A stretch of 64,000 nucleotides of DNA. Origin: Janthinobacterium sp. GW458P (GTDB lineage Bacteria; Pseudomonadota; Gammaproteobacteria; Burkholderiales; Burkholderiaceae_D). A program made the translations under genes and the position numbers. The stretch's first letter is position 1; each line of letters begins with the position of its first letter. The notes under the pieces are model-generated. The model saw only the letters and a program-made list of their open reading frames with translations. It was not told where the DNA came from and ran no database searches. Positions 1 through 8,944 of the stretch are shown piece after piece. The stretch covers positions 46,312 through 110,311 of the forward strand of contig NZ_NEGZ01000012.1 of NCBI RefSeq assembly GCF_002127585.1. Reading direction: 5' to 3'.

Positions 1-211
1 AGATGCCGCCGCCCAGTGCGATGGCGCCCGTGATGATGGCCGTCTGGCGCTGGAACCCCCGCTCGCTGCTGCGCGCCATGCCGGCAATCTGCAGGGCCAT
101 GAACGAGGCAAAGATGGCAATGCCGATGGAAAACAGCACGAGAGCGGCATCGTGCGTGCCATAGATGGACGGCAGCGCATCGGCGGGGGCGGCAAACATG
201 GAACTAAGCAT
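1..211 (-). CDS. MHYT-domain membrane signalling protein, N-terminal fragment (runs off window edge)
   Basis: Only the first 70 codons are present; the gene continues beyond position 1. The fragment starts at an ATG at 211 (a second in-frame ATG lies at 199). It shows a short cytoplasmic/periplasmic lead with YGTHD, then a hydrophobic helix (ALVLFSIGIAIFASFMAL), a QIAGMARSSER loop and the start of a second helix (IITGAIALGGGI). This arrangement matches the start of an MHYT sensor domain, a seven-helix membrane module proposed to bind a metal or gas ligand and usually fused to GGDEF/EAL or kinase domains. The output domain lies outside the window, so the function cannot be settled. Confidence 0.7.
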   Translation of the reverse strand, partial: MLSSMFAAPADALPSIYGTHDAALVLFSIGIAIFASFMALQIAGMARSSERGFQRQTAIITGAIALGGGI

Positions 212-563
212 ACTGTCGTGGCATAGGTTGAGTGAAACGTGACGTCGCAAAACATGCCGGCGCACCGCGCGCCGGCGCCCGGCTTTTTAGCAAAGCGGCA
301 ACACAGCAAAAATGACAACGGTACGGGTCGGCCCGGCAAGGCTCGGTCATCACGCCCGCGCCTGCCGCGCGGGGGAAAGATGCTTTTTCAGAAAGGAAAA
401 GCGGAATGCGTACGAACTCTGGCGCGGATGGCTGGCCGCCAGCGTGACGATGATTTTTTTAGAGAGTCACAAGTATAGTTGCTTTGCGAAACTATTCATA
501 GGACTTCAGCAATACAGTTATCAAAACTGATATTTATTGCAGCGGCGATGCGACAATGCCCGC
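212..563. other. Intergenic region without a convincing gene
   Basis: This 352-base gap lies between the stop of the membrane protein gene at 564 and the start of the MHYT gene, both on the minus strand. Short open frames on the plus strand here are low-quality and unsupported. The stretch 440-535 is clearly AT-richer than its surroundings and fits a promoter region for the MHYT gene: on the minus strand TTGATA (519-524) and TATGAA (495-500) are 18 bases apart. A GC-rich 8-bp hairpin at 256-276 (GCCGGCGC / GCGCCGGC) is followed by five T on the plus strand. Both are weak predictions. Confidence 0.4.
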
Positions 564-1220
564 CTACGCCTGCGGCCAGCGCGCGCGGATGGCCTCGGCT
601 TGCTGGCTCAGCGGCCCGAACGTCTCACTGACAGGGATACCGGCCAGCTTACAACGGCGGAGAAGCTCCCCCTTGATCTGGCACAAGGACCAGCGCTGCG
701 GCACGGGCAAGTTCAGGCCCACCACGCGGATCAGCGGACAATCCCCCAAGGTCGTGTAGAGCAGCAGCTCCACGCGCGCCAGCGGTGCCGGGGTCCGATA
801 GACCTGCAATGCGCCCCCATACGTGACCACTTCCAGCCGCTGCAGCTGCGCCAACTCCAGCTGCACGCTTTTATCCCAGCCGGGCAGGCGCCGCGCATGG
901 CGCCGCAGCAACAGGCCCGCATCGCCAAGTTCCACATGAAAGAGCAAAGCGCGTCCGGGAAACAGCACCAGGCCCGCCATCCAGGCGGCCAGCGCCAGCG
1001 GACCGAACAACACTGCCTCGCCCGCATACGGCATATCGCGCCAGACGGCTTGCCCGACAAAGGCGAGAATCAGCGCGCAGCCGCCCAGCAGCACGCTGCG
1101 CCACAGCACGGGGCGCAGATTGGCCATCATCGCCGCCTGGGCGCTGGCATCGTCGGCCGGCGCAAAGCGTATCCATTCGGCGCGCGCCGGCTTGCAAGGC
1201 CTGGCTGGAATGCCGCTCAA
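564..1220 (-). CDS. Two-helix membrane protein of unknown function
   Basis: The predicted product is 218 residues if translation starts at a TTG (1220-1218) that overlaps the stop of the SseB-like gene (TTGA), which would couple the two genes. An ATG at 1130 giving about 188 residues is an equally possible start. Two hydrophobic helices (about residues 38-58 and 68-88, SVLLGGCALILAF and LFGPLALAAWMAGLVLF) are followed by a soluble domain of about 120 residues (ALLFHVELGDAGLLLRR onward) rich in beta-prone segments. This resembles membrane-anchored PH-like domains in layout, but no family was recognised. Its pairing with an SseB-like gene is the only clue to its role. Confidence 0.6.
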   Translation of the reverse strand: MSGIPARPCKPARAEWIRFAPADDASAQAAMMANLRPVLWRSVLLGGCALILAFVGQAVWRDMPYAGEAVLFGPLALAAWMAGLVLFPGRALLFHVELGDAGLLLRRHARRLPGWDKSVQLELAQLQRLEVVTYGGALQVYRTPAPLARVELLLYTTLGDCPLIRVVGLNLPVPQRWSLCQIKGELLRRCKLAGIPVSETFGPLSQQAEAIRARWPQA

Positions 1221-1585
1221 GCGTTCTGTGCCAGCATGCGGCGGAACCACGCCAGCTGCTCGCGCGTCAGGTAATTGGCGCCGTCGCCATGCAGGATGAC
1301 GATTTCGATCTCGGCGGGAATCGACGCGATCAGTTGCGCGCCCGTCACGGGAATCTTTGGAAATGCGATGCCGGCCAGGAAGTCCGGGTCTTCCGCCACC
1401 GTCACGCACTGGCGCTCCGGGTTCGGCGACGGCACGAGGAACAGGTCGATCTGCTCGCTTTGCCCGCCGATGACGACGTGCAAGTGCGCAGCCAGCAGTT
1501 CAGGCAGGATCAGCTCGATGTTATTCTCGGCGCGCGATTGCTGGAAAGCGCTTTTCAGGGGCGTGAGGACGTGTGTGGCGGTCAT
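1217..1585 (-). CDS. SseB-like N-terminal domain protein
   Basis: The product is 122 residues, starting at the ATG at 1585. The sequence has the pattern of the SseB N-terminal domain: a short helix (LKSAFQQSRAEN), a segment LLAAHLHVVIG, a strand IDLFLVPSPN, then VTVAEDPDFLAGI and a C-terminal helix ending EQLAWFRRML. This domain is found in enhanced-serine-sensitivity proteins and many small bacterial proteins of unclear role. A much longer open frame extends upstream into the receptor gene, but only this part has protein-like composition. The stop overlaps the downstream membrane-protein gene, so the two are probably co-transcribed. Confidence 0.75.
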   Translation of the reverse strand: MTATHVLTPLKSAFQQSRAENNIELILPELLAAHLHVVIGGQSEQIDLFLVPSPNPERQCVTVAEDPDFLAGIAFPKIPVTGAQLIASIPAEIEIVILHGDGANYLTREQLAWFRRMLAQNA

Positions 1586-1659
1586 GGGAACAGTAAAAAA
1601 TGGGAACGGCGGCAGTGTAGCAGAGGCGCCCGGCCGGGCGCGCTCTGCTGGCGCAATGG

Positions 1660-4158
1660 CTACATCTTGTAGTTCAGCGAGACCAGCACGCTGCGCGGCA
1701 CGCCGTAGCGCTCCAGGCCGCCCGACCAGGCATAGCCGAGTCCCTGGTAGTAGCGGCGATCGAGCACGTTGTCGACGTTCACGCGCAGCTGCAGCTGCTC
1801 GCTGAGGCGGTAGCCGGCCGTCAGGCCGACGATGGCGTAGCCGCCCTGTTGCGTCAGGTAAGCCGTGTCGCGGCGGTAGATCTTGTCCTGCGCGTACACG
1901 GAGGCGCCCAGGTTCCAGCGCGCCAGGCTGCCGCTCAGCTGCACAGTCGTGTACAGCTTGAACAACTGCTTCGGCTCGTCCGTGGCGATGCGCTGGCCGA
2001 TATTCGCCGCCACGCTGTCCTGCGTGTACTTGGCCAGCACATAGGTGTAGCCGCCCGCGATCTGCCAGCCCGGCAACGGCGAGCCCGAGAGTTGCAAGTC
2101 GATGCCTTCGCTCTGCACTTTCCCGGCCGCGCGGGCGCAATAGATGGCGCCGCCCGTCGGACAATTGACTTCGTCGGCCATGGCGCGGTTATTCTGCTTG
2201 ATGCGGAACAGGGCGCCGCTGGCGTTGAGCCTGCCGCCGAAATACTCCCCCTTGACGCCCAGTTCCAGGTTGGTGCCGCTCAGCGGCGGCAAGGTATTGC
2301 CCTGTACATCGAGCACGCTTTGCGGCTGGAAGATCTGCGTGCCGCTCGCATACACGGAATGATGTTGATCCACATCATAGACAATGCCCGCATACGGCGT
2401 AAATTTCGCGCTTTCCGTCAGGTCGCGGCGCCAGACGGGATTGGTCGAGTACCAGCCCGTGACGTCCTGCGCATACCAGCCGAAGCGCCCGCCCAGCACC
2501 AGGCGCAGCGGATCGGCCAGGCTGAAGTTGCCGGCCGCATACAGGCCCTTTTCGTCCGTCTTGCGGCCCCAGTTGTAGGGCTCGAACGCCGTGCCGCGCA
2601 TCGGGTAGGCATACGGATTCCAGCTGCGGATGTCGATCACGCGCGTGCCCGCGCCCTCCCAGCTCTGGCCCGCGTCCGAATCGTCATGACGGTAGCTGGC
2701 GCCGACGATCACGTCATGCCGGCGGCCGAACCAGCTAACGGGGCCGCTCAGGCGCCAGTCCGCCACCACCTGTTGTGTGTTGTACTTCCAGCCCGTTTCC
2801 GACTGGTTCAATTGATATATCTCACCCTCGATGCGGCTGTTGGTGGTGTTGCGCGTCGATGAAGATGCGTCGATATGCGTGATGGCAAAGCGGCTGCGCC
2901 AGCCCTTCTCCAGCTGCGTTTCCAGGTCGGCGAAGACGACGTTGTTGTCGCGCTTCTGGAACGAGTCGGCATTGTTCAGGAAGGCCGAGCGGGGCAAGTC
3001 CATGTGGCGGCCATCGGGCAAGGTCGGCAAGCCGACGAACACGCCGTCGGTGCGGCTGTGCTGGCGCGAAAAGCCGATGCCGGCCGTGGTCGACGGCGTC
3101 AGGTCCGCCTCCAGAATCGCATACACGGTGCCGTTCCTGTTGCCCACCACGTCGACGAAACTGTCGCTGTCGCGCCAGCCGGCCGCCACCCTGCCGCGCA
3201 CGCTGCCCGAGGCGTTCAGGGCATTGCTGGCGTCCACCGTCCCTTGCTTGTCCTTCCAGCTGCCCACGTGGGCGGACGCGTTCAGCAGGGGCGTGGCCGT
3301 GGGGCGCTTGCGTATCATGTTGATGCTGCCCGACGGCGCGCCCGCCCCTTCCATCAGGCCCGTGGCGCCGCGCACCACTTCCACGCGGTCGTACATCAGC
3401 ATGTCGGCCGAGACGTTGCGCTCATTAAAACCCGTGACATCGAGCGGCAAGCCGTCGACATTGACGTGGCTCAAGGCAAAGCCGCGCGCAAAGTATGTGG
3501 TTTCCTGCTCGGACACGCCCTGCGTCTTGCCGTAGATACCCGGCGTGGCGCGCGCCACGTCCTGCAAGGTGGTCAGTTCGAAATCCTCCATCTGCTGGCG
3601 CGAAATGACGCTGACCGTTTGCGGCGTGTGGCGCTGCGACAGGTTCAGCCCCGTGGCCGTCGACATGGCGCGCGCCGTGTACAAGCCCGTGCCTTCCGTG
3701 GCGCGGTCCGCCTCGGCGCTGACGACCACGGCAGGCATGCTGGCCAGGCCGCCATCGGCCGTGCTGGTCTTGATTTTTCGCAACAGGTAATTGCCCTTGC
3801 CGCCTTCCGCCACTTCGAGGCCGCTACCTTGCAGCAACGTCTGCAAACCGGCCATGACGCCATGGCGGCCCTGCAAGCCAGGCGTCGCCAGGCCGTCGAG
3901 GGCCACGCCCTGCGTCGACAGGTTCACGCCGGCGGCGACGGCAAACGAGGCCAGCGCCTCGCGCAGGCTGCCGGCGGGAACGCGGTACTCGCGCACGGTG
4001 GCGGCGGGGCTGGCCTCGGCCGCCAGCGCCATTTGCGGCAAAGTGGCGCCAGCGGCGCCCATGGCGAGGAACACGGCCAGCGCGGCGCGCACGGCGCCGG
4101 CGGTGGGATGGAGCGCGGGTGGCGTCCACGGTGAAAATAAGCGGTGCTGCACAGCCAT
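1660..4158 (-). CDS. TonB-dependent siderophore receptor with N-terminal signalling (STN) domain
   Basis: This 832-residue outer-membrane receptor should import a ferric siderophore using TonB energy. A signal peptide (about residues 20-47, AALAVFLAMGAAGA) is followed by an STN signalling domain (about 55-107, VPAGSLREALASFAVAAGVNL), a TonB-box-like VVVSAEAD stretch, a plug with QTVSVISRQQMEDF and ATPGI (about 165-290), and a 22-strand-type barrel ending LVSLNYKM; the last residue is Met, not the common Phe. STN-bearing receptors relay ligand binding to a FecR anti-sigma factor, and the FecR/FecI pair is encoded just upstream on the same strand. AAAGGG lies just ahead of the ATG. The substrate cannot be told from sequence. 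Confidence 0.93.
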   Translation of the reverse strand: MAVQHRLFSPWTPPALHPTAGAVRAALAVFLAMGAAGATLPQMALAAEASPAATVREYRVPAGSLREALASFAVAAGVNLSTQGVALDGLATPGLQGRHGVMAGLQTLLQGSGLEVAEGGKGNYLLRKIKTSTADGGLASMPAVVVSAEADRATEGTGLYTARAMSTATGLNLSQRHTPQTVSVISRQQMEDFELTTLQDVARATPGIYGKTQGVSEQETTYFARGFALSHVNVDGLPLDVTGFNERNVSADMLMYDRVEVVRGATGLMEGAGAPSGSINMIRKRPTATPLLNASAHVGSWKDKQGTVDASNALNASGSVRGRVAAGWRDSDSFVDVVGNRNGTVYAILEADLTPSTTAGIGFSRQHSRTDGVFVGLPTLPDGRHMDLPRSAFLNNADSFQKRDNNVVFADLETQLEKGWRSRFAITHIDASSSTRNTTNSRIEGEIYQLNQSETGWKYNTQQVVADWRLSGPVSWFGRRHDVIVGASYRHDDSDAGQSWEGAGTRVIDIRSWNPYAYPMRGTAFEPYNWGRKTDEKGLYAAGNFSLADPLRLVLGGRFGWYAQDVTGWYSTNPVWRRDLTESAKFTPYAGIVYDVDQHHSVYASGTQIFQPQSVLDVQGNTLPPLSGTNLELGVKGEYFGGRLNASGALFRIKQNNRAMADEVNCPTGGAIYCARAAGKVQSEGIDLQLSGSPLPGWQIAGGYTYVLAKYTQDSVAANIGQRIATDEPKQLFKLYTTVQLSGSLARWNLGASVYAQDKIYRRDTAYLTQQGGYAIVGLTAGYRLSEQLQLRVNVDNVLDRRYYQGLGYAWSGGLERYGVPRSVLVSLNYKM

Positions 4159-4259
4159 GTAGACCCTTTCGATGGTTCGGATTGTTCGTTCTCTACCTTG
4201 TATGACGAAGCAATCCGAAAAAAGGGACAGGGGAAATGCACATGACGGCGCTTGGCGGC

Positions 4260-5228
4260 TTACGCCGCCTCGATGCTGATCCAGTAGCGCGTGCGGCGCG
4301 CCAGCCGGATCGGCAAGGCGCGTTGCAGCAACAGCAGGATCTTGTCCGGGTCGTGCAACTGGAAGATGCCGTCCACGGGCATGGCAGCGAGTGCCGGATC
4401 GCAGCGCAGCACGCCATAGCGGTAGCGCGCCACCTGTTCCAGCACCTCGCCCAGCGGCATGCGCTCGGCGATCAGCACGCCCCGCAGCCAGGCATCCGCA
4501 TGGGGCGCCAGCGGCGTCAAGGGAGAAACGCTCACGTCATCGAAACTGCCCTGCCGGCCCGCATTGAGCCTGCGCAAGGCGCCCGGCGCCTGCGATGGCG
4601 CGATCTCGACGGCACCCTCGCTGACGCTCACCTGCGTGCGCGGCGCCAGTACGCTGCCGGCACGGCGCACGCTAAATTGCGTGCCCAGCGCGCGCACGGC
4701 GCCATTGCTGCTGCGCACGAAGAACGGACGCGCCGGCACGGCCCCGTCGTGCGCCGTGGCAACATGCAGTTCGCCCGCATGCAGGACCACCAGCCGCGCC
4801 GCGCCGTCAAAATGCACGTCGATGGCCGTGTCCGTATTGAGTACCAGTTGCGTGCCGTCGGGTAATGTCATGTGACGGATTTCGCCCCTGGCCGTGCGGA
4901 TGGCAGCGCGCCACGCCTGCCAGGGCGCCGATTCGCTGGCCAGCCACAGCGCCGGGCCGGCCGCGATCAGCCCGGCCAGGCCGTAGAGCACGGCGCGCCG
5001 CTGCGGCGACTGCGGCGCCGCCTCCGCCGTCTGGCGCAGCGCGGGGGGCACGCTGGCCAGGGTGCCGCAGACCAGCTCGGCCCGCTGCCAGGCCGCTGCG
5101 TGCGCGGGATCGCTGGCGCGCCAGTCCTGGAACGCTTGCTGTTCGTCAACGTTCAAGGGTCCCCCGTGCAGGCGCACCAGCCATTGCGCCGCCGCGCGCG
5201 CGGCACGCGGGTCGATGGCGGCGTTCAC
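4260..5228 (-). CDS. fecR: FecR-type anti-sigma factor / iron signal transducer
   Basis: The product is 322 residues, starting at a GTG (5228-5226) that overlaps the sigma factor stop as GTGA; upstream sequence in this frame is a shadow of the sigma gene. The N-terminal DUF4880-like region (QWLVRLHGG, FQDWRASDPAHAAAW) would bind the sigma factor. It is followed by one membrane helix (about residues 87-103, YGLAGLIAAGPALWLAS) and a periplasmic FecR domain (GEIRHMTLPDGTQLVLN, RLVVLHAGELHV). The C-terminal part (QVARYRYGV, VDGIFQLHDPDKIL) is the STN-like region that contacts the receptor. It should transmit ferric-siderophore occupancy from the downstream receptor to the FecI-type sigma factor. 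Confidence 0.9.
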   Translation of the reverse strand: MNAAIDPRAARAAAQWLVRLHGGPLNVDEQQAFQDWRASDPAHAAAWQRAELVCGTLASVPPALRQTAEAAPQSPQRRAVLYGLAGLIAAGPALWLASESAPWQAWRAAIRTARGEIRHMTLPDGTQLVLNTDTAIDVHFDGAARLVVLHAGELHVATAHDGAVPARPFFVRSSNGAVRALGTQFSVRRAGSVLAPRTQVSVSEGAVEIAPSQAPGALRRLNAGRQGSFDDVSVSPLTPLAPHADAWLRGVLIAERMPLGEVLEQVARYRYGVLRCDPALAAMPVDGIFQLHDPDKILLLLQRALPIRLARRTRYWISIEAA

Positions 5229-5731
5229 AGGATCAGGAGGATGCAGCGCTCGAATGCCTGCACCATGTAGCGCTTGATGCTGCGCTCGCTCACGGCCAGG
5301 CGCCGGGCGATTTCCCCGTACGCCATGCCGTCGACATGGGCCAGCAAAAAAGCGCTGCGCACCAGCGGCGGCAAGCCGTCGAGCATCGCGTCGATGCGCT
5401 GCAAGGTCTCCAATACCAGCAAACGCTCTTCCGGCGACTGCATCAGCAGATCGGGCTGCTGCGCCAGGGTCTCCAGCCACGCCTGCTCCAGCGACAGGCG
5501 GCGGTAATGGTCGATCAGCAGGCGCTGCGCCACGGTGGTCAGATAGGCGCGCGGTTCGCGCAGGCTCTGCCGGCCCTCGGGCGGCGCCGCCAGCAGGCGC
5601 ACGAAGGTATCCTGCGCCAGGTCGGCCGCATGGTCGGCGCATTGCAGCTTGGCGCGCAGCCAGCGCATCAGCCAGCCGTGGTGATTGCTGTAAATAACTG
5701 CGATCGATTCGCCGGATGGCGCAATGTTCAC
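5225..5731 (-). CDS. fecI: FecI-type ECF sigma factor
   Basis: The product is about 168 residues and should direct RNA polymerase to the receptor promoter when released by FecR. Region 2 is visible as ADLAQDTFVRLL and PRAYLTTVAQRLLIDHYRR; region 4 as LPPLVRSAFLLAHVDGMAYGEIARRLAVSERSIKRY. The frame stays open to an ATG at 5845, but that extension reads straight through a Fur box (5803-5821), so the GTG at 5731 preceded by GGAG with a 6-base gap is the better start and gives the usual FecI length. Iron repression by Fur is therefore predicted. The stop overlaps the fecR start, implying coupled translation. Confidence 0.9.
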   Translation of the reverse strand: MNIAPSGESIAVIYSNHHGWLMRWLRAKLQCADHAADLAQDTFVRLLAAPPEGRQSLREPRAYLTTVAQRLLIDHYRRLSLEQAWLETLAQQPDLLMQSPEERLLVLETLQRIDAMLDGLPPLVRSAFLLAHVDGMAYGEIARRLAVSERSIKRYMVQAFERCILLIL

Positions 5732-5802
5732 TAGGGACTCCGATGCGCTCAAGGCAAGGCGCGGCCACGATGACGGCCGGCCGCGAGGCAAGCGACTCAA
5801 TT

Positions 5803-5821
5803 GATAATAATTCTCATTATC
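5803..5821 (-). promoter_or_regulatory. Fur box
   Basis: The 19-base plus-strand sequence GATAATAATTCTCATTATC is close to the classical Fur consensus GATAATGATAATCATTATC (17 of 19 identical). It lies 72 bases upstream of the preferred GTG start of the FecI-type sigma gene, where it would overlap the promoter. Iron-replete Fur should repress the sigma/anti-sigma pair. Confidence 0.88.
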
Positions 5822-5977
5822 ACAAATCATTGCCGCCGGCGTCAATGCCGGCGCCTGCCTGTCTTAGGAAACCGTTGTTTCAGCGCGGCGCCTGGCGATC
5901 CATCTACAGGCTCTTCGTGAAGGTGAAAATATAGCAAAGGGACAAGCGTACCGGCCGCACGTCTAGCGGCGCCTGAG

Positions 5978-6154
5978 TCAGGCCAGCTTGTGTTGATCCG
6001 GTTTTGCGGCCAGCGCGAAGGGAATGGCAAGCGGCCCCAGCAAAGTTACCAGAACGGCCCGCACAGCCGTGGTCTTCAAGGAGCGGCGCTTGGCAATGAA
6101 GAGGCAGGCGAAGGCCGACAGCGACCAGATCAAGGCAGGCAAGTATTCAGTCAT
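5978..6154 (-). CDS. Small hydrophobic membrane protein
   Basis: This gene encodes a peptide of about 58 residues with two hydrophobic segments, LPALIWSLSAFACLFIA and AVLVTLLGPLAIPFALA, separated by a basic loop KRRSLKTT, ending AAKPDQHKLA. GGAG lies 6 bases before the ATG at 6154; a preceding ATG at 6157 is too close to it. The frame stays open further upstream but crosses a 17-bp perfect hairpin, so the longer form is unlikely. The two-helix layout with a positive loop is typical of small inner-membrane proteins. Function is unknown. The gene stands alone between the fecI promoter and the pyk terminator region. Confidence 0.6.
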   Translation of the reverse strand: MTEYLPALIWSLSAFACLFIAKRRSLKTTAVRAVLVTLLGPLAIPFALAAKPDQHKLA

Positions 6155-6211
6155 CATGCACTCCGGATGCGCCCTGGCAGGCAGGAAAACCATGCTGACA
6201 CGGAAATGCGG

Positions 6212-6250
6212 CCAGCGCAATGGCAGATTGGGCATCTGCCATTGCGCTGG
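6212..6250. repeat. Perfect 17-bp inverted repeat (stem-loop)
   Basis: CCAGCGCAATGGCAGAT (6212-6228) and its exact reverse complement (6234-6250) flank a 5-base loop TGGGC. It lies between pyk and the small membrane protein gene, about 80 bases after the pyk stop. Neither side has a long T-run, so it is not a textbook intrinsic terminator, though it may stop or protect the pyk transcript. A second hairpin, GGCCAGCA (6313-6320) with TGCTGGCC (6331-6338), overlaps the pyk stop codon. Confidence 0.7.
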
Positions 6251-6326
6251 GCGGCCAACGGCCTGTCTTTCAGCCATTCTTAAGGCTGCAGGCGGCTGCC
6301 GGCCGGTGATATGGCCAGCAATACGG

Positions 6327-7787
6327 TCAGTGCTGGCCGATCTTCATGATCTTCAGCGCGTTCGTGCCGCCCACCTTGCCCATCGGCTCGCCCCAGGTCA
6401 GCACGACGGTGTCGCCCTTGGCCACGACTTTATGTTCCAGCAGCAAGTCTTCCGCCTGCTGCAAGACCTTGTCGCGGTCCGTGCCCGACGTCAGTTCCAC
6501 CGTGCTGACGTTGCGGTACAGGGCCAGCTTGCGGCGCGTGCCCACGCTGGGGGTCAGCGCGACGATGGGGATGTCGATGTTGCAACGGCTCATCCACAGG
6601 GCAGTGGAGCCCGATTCCGTCAGGGTGGCAATGGCCTTGACGCGCAGGTGGTGGGCCGTAAACAGGGCGCCATAGGCGATAGACTGGTCGATGCGGGTGA
6701 ATGTGGCGTTGAGGAAATCGGCGTCCAGCTTGCAGGTATCCCATTTTTCCGCGTCCAGGCAGATGGCGGCCATGGCTTCCACCGTTTCGATCGGATAGCG
6801 GCCCGAGGCCGTTTCCGCCGACGTCATGACGGCGTCCGTGCCATCGAGCACGGCATTGGCCACGTCCGACACTTCCGCGCGCGTCGGCACGGCGTTGACG
6901 ATCATCGATTCCATCATCTGCGTTGCCGTAATGGCAAGCTTGTTCGACGCGCGCGCCATCTTGATCATGCGCTTCTGCAAAGCCGGCACGGCCGCATTGC
7001 CCACTTCCACGGCCAGGTCGCCGCGCGCCACCATGATGCCGTCCGAGGCATCCAAAATCTCTTGCAGGGCAGGAATGGCTTCCGCCCGTTCGATCTTGGC
7101 GATCATCATCGGCTTGTGGTCCCACGCTTCGCCGGCGATATTGGCCAGCTGGCGCGCCATGACCATGTCGGTGGCGTTTTTCGGGAAGGACACGGCCACG
7201 TAATCGGCCTGGAAACTCATCGCCGTCTTCACGTCTTCCATGTCCTTGGCCGTCAGGGCTGGCGCGGACAGGCCGCCGCCCTGGCGGTTGATGCCCTTGT
7301 TGTTCGACAACTCGCCGCCGATTTTCACGGTCGTGTGGATTTCGCTGCCGACGACCTTGTCCACCGTCAAGACGATGAGTCCATCGTTGAGCAACAATAC
7401 GTCAGCGGCGCGCAAGTCGCGCGGCAATTCCTTGTAGTCGAGGCCGCAGCGCTCGATATTGCCCAGTTCGCCGTTTTCACCCCACTTGGCGTCGAGGATG
7501 AAGGCAGCGCCGTTTTCCAGGAAAATCTTGCCTTCTTCAAACTTGCCGACGCGAATCTTCGGGCCTTGCAAGTCGGCCATAATGGCCACTTCGCGGCCGC
7601 ACAGCGCTGCCGCTTCACGCACCATGCGGGCGCGGTCGATATGGTCCTGCGCCTTGCCATGCGAGAAGTTCAGGCGCACGACGTCGACGCCGGCCTTGAA
7701 CATGCGGACCAGGGTGTCGATATCGTTCGAGGCGGGGCCGATGGTGGAAACGATCTTGGTGGCGCGTTGCTGTACTTGCATGGTCAT
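6327..7787 (-). CDS. pyk: Pyruvate kinase
   Basis: The product is 486 residues and converts phosphoenolpyruvate and ADP to pyruvate and ATP, the last step of glycolysis. It shows the A-domain start RATKIVSTIGPAS, the NFSHG motif, MADLQGPKIRVG, the catalytic-lysine region MMIAKIERAEA, the metal-binding GDLAVEVG, and the active-site helix ITATQMMESM followed by PTRAEVSDVANAVLDGTDAVM. The C-terminal allosteric domain (VALTPSVGTRRKLALYRNV) is complete. An ATG at 7787 is chosen; another lies two codons on at 7781. It follows gap at about 90 bases on the same strand, with a GGCCGGCC/GGCCGGCC hairpin between them. Confidence 0.97.
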   Translation of the reverse strand: MTMQVQQRATKIVSTIGPASNDIDTLVRMFKAGVDVVRLNFSHGKAQDHIDRARMVREAAALCGREVAIMADLQGPKIRVGKFEEGKIFLENGAAFILDAKWGENGELGNIERCGLDYKELPRDLRAADVLLLNDGLIVLTVDKVVGSEIHTTVKIGGELSNNKGINRQGGGLSAPALTAKDMEDVKTAMSFQADYVAVSFPKNATDMVMARQLANIAGEAWDHKPMMIAKIERAEAIPALQEILDASDGIMVARGDLAVEVGNAAVPALQKRMIKMARASNKLAITATQMMESMIVNAVPTRAEVSDVANAVLDGTDAVMTSAETASGRYPIETVEAMAAICLDAEKWDTCKLDADFLNATFTRIDQSIAYGALFTAHHLRVKAIATLTESGSTALWMSRCNIDIPIVALTPSVGTRRKLALYRNVSTVELTSGTDRDKVLQQAEDLLLEHKVVAKGDTVVLTWGEPMGKVGGTNALKIMKIGQH

Positions 7788-7877
7788 GGTGTGCTGCTTT
7801 CTATAAAGTTCGTGCTGCTGCAAGGGCCGGCCTTGTGGGCCGGCCGTCCTGGTGCGCTGGATCAGCGCTGGTTCTTC

Positions 7878-8888
7878 TTACTTGGCCGCCATCAGGGCGA
7901 CCGTGGTGTCGAGCATGCGGTTCGAGAAGCCCCACTCGTTGTCGTACCACGACGACACTTTCACGAGGCGGCCCGAGACCTTGGTCAGGGTCGCATCGAA
8001 GTTCGACGAGGCCGGGTTATGGTTGAAATCGATGGAAACGAGCGGTTCCGTCTGGTACGTCAAAATACCCTTCAGCGCGCCTTCCGACGCCGCTTTCAGC
8101 AAGGCATTCACCTCTTCCACCGTCGTATCGCGCTTGGCGATGAAGGACAGATCGACCAAGGAGACGTTGATGGTCGGCACGCGCACGGCAAAGCCATCGA
8201 GCTTGCCATTCAGTTCCGGCAAGACCAGGCCGACGGCAGCCGCCGCACCCGTCTTGGTGGGAATCATCGAATGCGTGGCCGAGCGGGCGCGGCGCAAGTC
8301 TTCATGCATCACGTCGGAGAGTACCTGGTCGTTCGTGTAGGCGTGCACGGTGGTCATCAGGCCAGATTCGATGCCGATGGCGTCGTTGAGCGGTTTTACC
8401 AGTGGCGCGAGGCAATTCGTCGTGCACGACGCGTTGGAAATGACCGTGTCCGATGCCTTCAAGACATGCTGGTTGACGCCGAACACGATGGTGGCGTCCA
8501 CGTCCTTGCCGCCCGGCGCGGAAATGATGACTTTCTTTGCGCCGCCCTTCAGGTGGGCCGAGGCTTTTTCCTTGGTGGTGAAGAAACCCGTGCATTCGAG
8601 CACGACGTCGACGCCCAGCTCGCCCCAAGGGATCAGCGCCGGGTCGCGCTGCGCGAAGACGCGGATGCGGTCGCCGTTGACGAGCATGTTCTCGCCATCG
8701 ATGGTGACGACGCCGGGAAACTTGCCGTGCACCGTGTCGTAGCGCGTCAGATGCGCATTCGACTTGGCGTCGCCCAGGTCGTTGATGGCGACGATTTCGA
8801 TATCCTGCTGCTTGCCGCCTTCATAAAACGCGCGCAAGACATTGCGGCCGATGCGGCCATAGCCATTGATGGCAACTTTGATGGTCAT
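7878..8888 (-). CDS. gap: Glyceraldehyde-3-phosphate dehydrogenase (type I)
   Basis: The 336-residue cytosolic enzyme oxidises glyceraldehyde 3-phosphate with NAD and phosphate to 1,3-bisphosphoglycerate. It has the N-terminal dinucleotide motif NGYGRIGRN (residues 8-16), NDLGD with an acidic residue favouring NAD, the catalytic SNASCTTNC with Cys155, and His182 in TTVHAYTND. The length is standard for the family. The ATG at 8888 is preceded by GGAGA; an in-frame upstream extension passes through the structured ppc-gap intergenic region and is rejected. It sits between ppc and pyk, forming a lower-glycolysis cluster. Confidence 0.97.
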   Translation of the reverse strand: MTIKVAINGYGRIGRNVLRAFYEGGKQQDIEIVAINDLGDAKSNAHLTRYDTVHGKFPGVVTIDGENMLVNGDRIRVFAQRDPALIPWGELGVDVVLECTGFFTTKEKASAHLKGGAKKVIISAPGGKDVDATIVFGVNQHVLKASDTVISNASCTTNCLAPLVKPLNDAIGIESGLMTTVHAYTNDQVLSDVMHEDLRRARSATHSMIPTKTGAAAAVGLVLPELNGKLDGFAVRVPTINVSLVDLSFIAKRDTTVEEVNALLKAASEGALKGILTYQTEPLVSIDFNHNPASSNFDATLTKVSGRLVKVSSWYDNEWGFSNRMLDTTVALMAAK

Positions 8889-8944
8889 GCTGTCTCCTTG
8901 TTGTTTTCTACTGAGTTCGTAAAGCCAACCCAAGTGCAAGTACC

